DNA of 64,000 nt from Sipunculus nudus (taxonomy: Eukaryota; Annelida; Sipuncula; Golfingiida; Sipunculidae). Position 1 is the first letter of the stretch. Each line of letters begins with the position of its first letter. The stretch spans positions 62,975,176-63,039,175 of the forward strand of contig CM049316.1 of assembly GCA_026874595.1 (NCBI GenBank), written 5' to 3'. The notes below the pieces were generated by a model that was not told where the DNA came from, made no database searches, and saw only the letters and a program-made list of their open reading frames with translations. Positions 62,512 through 64,000 of this stretch are shown here, piece by piece. The position numbers and the translations under genes were made by a program.

Positions 62512-63800
62512 TAGAGGGTTGTCAATTTGAAATTTTGACGACCTGGGTTATTGTTTTAGGCACATCCATTTGACAACCCCAAAGTTGTCTATTTGACTAC
62601 CCTATACCTTTAACATTATAATGTTAAAATAGTTTAGCCAGTCTACTTTTTATTCTGGCGTATTTTTGGAGAAATTAAACTGGTCTTCAAGTGCAAAATA
62701 ATAAATGGATTGGAAAAGCTAGTTTATATGCAATAAAGTATAGTTACTGAGGAACTGGGCCTTTCACATAGGAAGATTGAGGAAGCTCTCATAAATGTGT
62801 TCCTGGAAAATCGATTTGTGTAACCACGTTATTATGGCCGATTTTATCGTTCATAAAGTTAAGAATTAATGATAAATTTAATGTTAAAGGTGATAAAATC
62901 CTCCATTTTGAGGACTCGGCCCATATCTAGAGCCGGGTCTGTAATGAGTGTGATCGTAAGGTTGTAATGACATACGTTGCAATATTTTCTAAAATTCATT
63001 TCGGGGGGGGGGGGGGGGGGGGTTCATTGAGCTACTGTAATTAGTGTTTTATTTGTAAACTCACAATAAAACACATGTACTGGTCAATCAAGAAAAATAA
63101 TCTGCACTTTCATTTCTGATCGTGGTCACCTGTTTATATAATCAACGTATAGAATTAAATAACTGTATTTATATATTTATGTGTGTGTGTGTGCTCAGAT
63201 ACCGGACCTAATTAATTCAAGGTTATGGCCACTTATACCCCTGATCAAGCTCATGACTCTAAATGTTAACTTCATGTCCGCAAGGCCCCTTTAATGTTAA
63301 AAAATATTGTTTTAATGCTAATATTAATTAAACACTTCCTTTATTTTGTTTTACATACAGAATTTAATTATATTGATTCATATGTCGTGTAGATAATGTT
63401 ATGGTAACAAGTTGAAGTATTCTGTAATAATCGTTTGTATATATAATTTGAATTTTGTATTACTTTATTTCATATCAGTGATCTATGTTTATGATGCTCT
63501 GACTGTCAATGTCCCTTAGTTATTCAGACTAAATACTGTAGTTGGTTGAAGCCAGGAATCAGGGTCCCTGTGTTTATCATAGGGTGATGACAGGGTCTAC
63601 GTCATTTTCTTAATTAAACACGCGAGGATAACGTTATAGCCCTTGATAATGAAACTGCCATACTGCGCAATGCCCGATGCGGGCGCCATCTTTTGCCGAA
63701 TGTAATCACCACCAATAACATCATTGTTTCAGCTCGCTTATGCTTGGTACCATATGTCGTGGTCATATTGTTAAGATAATAGTCGTGAAAAACATGTGAA
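62512..63800. other. Intergenic stretch, no gene supported
   Basis: TTGACAACCC-type words recur at about 62,270-62,600. Otherwise it is AT-rich sequence with a (GT)n tract at about 63,181-63,192 and a poly-G run. Confidence 0.4.
63003..63022. repeat. Poly-G run
   Basis: About 19-20 G in a row. Similar runs or C runs lie at about 200, 10,621, 23,985, 39,211, 55,160, 56,692 and 62,318. Their length is likely to be unreliable in the assembly. Confidence 0.9.
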
Positions 63801-63839
63801 AATGGACTTTGACAGATACTTAGCGGACGATGGTCACGT
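63801..63839 (+). other. Possible first coding exon at the right edge (MDFDRYLADDGH)
   Basis: An ATG with AAAATGG context at 63,801 opens 12-13 codons up to a possible GTATGA donor at 63,837. About 100 bp upstream, near 63,687, GGCGCCATCTTTTGCC contains a reversed YY1-type AAGATGGCG site, common at animal transcription starts. The peptide MDFDRYLADDGH is not one I can place in a family. If real, the gene would run rightwards out of the window, divergent from the MTSS-like gene. Confidence 0.25.
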
Positions 63840-64000
63840 ATGATATGTGGTCCCTTTGCCTAGGATTTAATTAACATTTAATAGTGAAACTGTCCATGCA
63901 AGGGGCAAACGATCGTGAACAGTATTTGGTTGCTTGATTCGAGGGTAGCATAAACCAGGGCTCACTGTACAATGGCGCCGGGCCCGATCTGTGCACAAAA

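Overview
The window is eukaryotic nuclear DNA, about two-thirds A+T, with no operons or long ORFs, spliceosomal GT-AG exons, microsatellites and many non-autonomous transposons. An invertebrate animal fits best. A marine lophotrochozoan, probably a mollusc, is my guess, based on the repeat types (GTATCCGCC-ended tandem-repeat elements, CAGGGGCGGATCC elements, frequent TACATGTA and TACCGGTA words). I cannot name a species.

One gene is firmly supported. It lies on the minus strand and is the 5' part of an MTSS-type (missing-in-metastasis / metastasis suppressor) I-BAR protein. Exon 1 with the start codon is at 52,060-52,131, exon 2 at 30,028-30,089 and exon 3 at 29,151-29,224. The three join in frame (phases 0, 2, 1) and encode the N-terminal helix region of the IMD/I-BAR domain. 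Intron 1 is about 22 kb and intron 2 about 0.8 kb. Intron 3 runs off the left edge, so it is longer than 29 kb unless an exon was missed. The likely promoter lies 0.35-0.45 kb upstream of the ATG (E-box, CRE-CCAAT, inverted CCAAT, NRF1-like).

Region by region: 1-29,150 (intron 3) holds a LINE relic, a 2-kb element with 250-bp inverted arms (2,754-4,787), a diverged 700-bp direct duplication with a SINE and a 66-bp palindrome between its copies (5.6-7.5 kb), pogo-like and Harbinger-like MITEs, and short tandem duplications. 29,225-30,027 (intron 2) carries a 194-bp MITE. 30,090-52,059 (intron 1) is the richest part. It has a SINE, a TIR element at 31.3-32.1 kb, and two members of an unusual foldback family built from GCCTAGGC palindromes (37.9-38.5 and 42.5-44.6 kb). 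It also has a 3-kb hAT-like element with a perfect 8-bp target duplication (39,305-42,327), which contains a nested 1.43-kb element made of about 278-bp repeats with a 14-bp perfect palindrome every half repeat, and a 592-bp Harbinger-like MITE. 52,132-64,000 is the upstream region: promoter, long TA and GA microsatellites, another Harbinger-like MITE, a three-copy unclassified repeat, a second CAGGGGCGGATCC MITE inserted in a palindrome, and two weak candidate exons (60.5-60.8 and 63.8 kb).

The most interesting material is structural, not coding: several families of foldback or palindrome-rich elements clustered in one intron, with clean nesting and target-site duplications.
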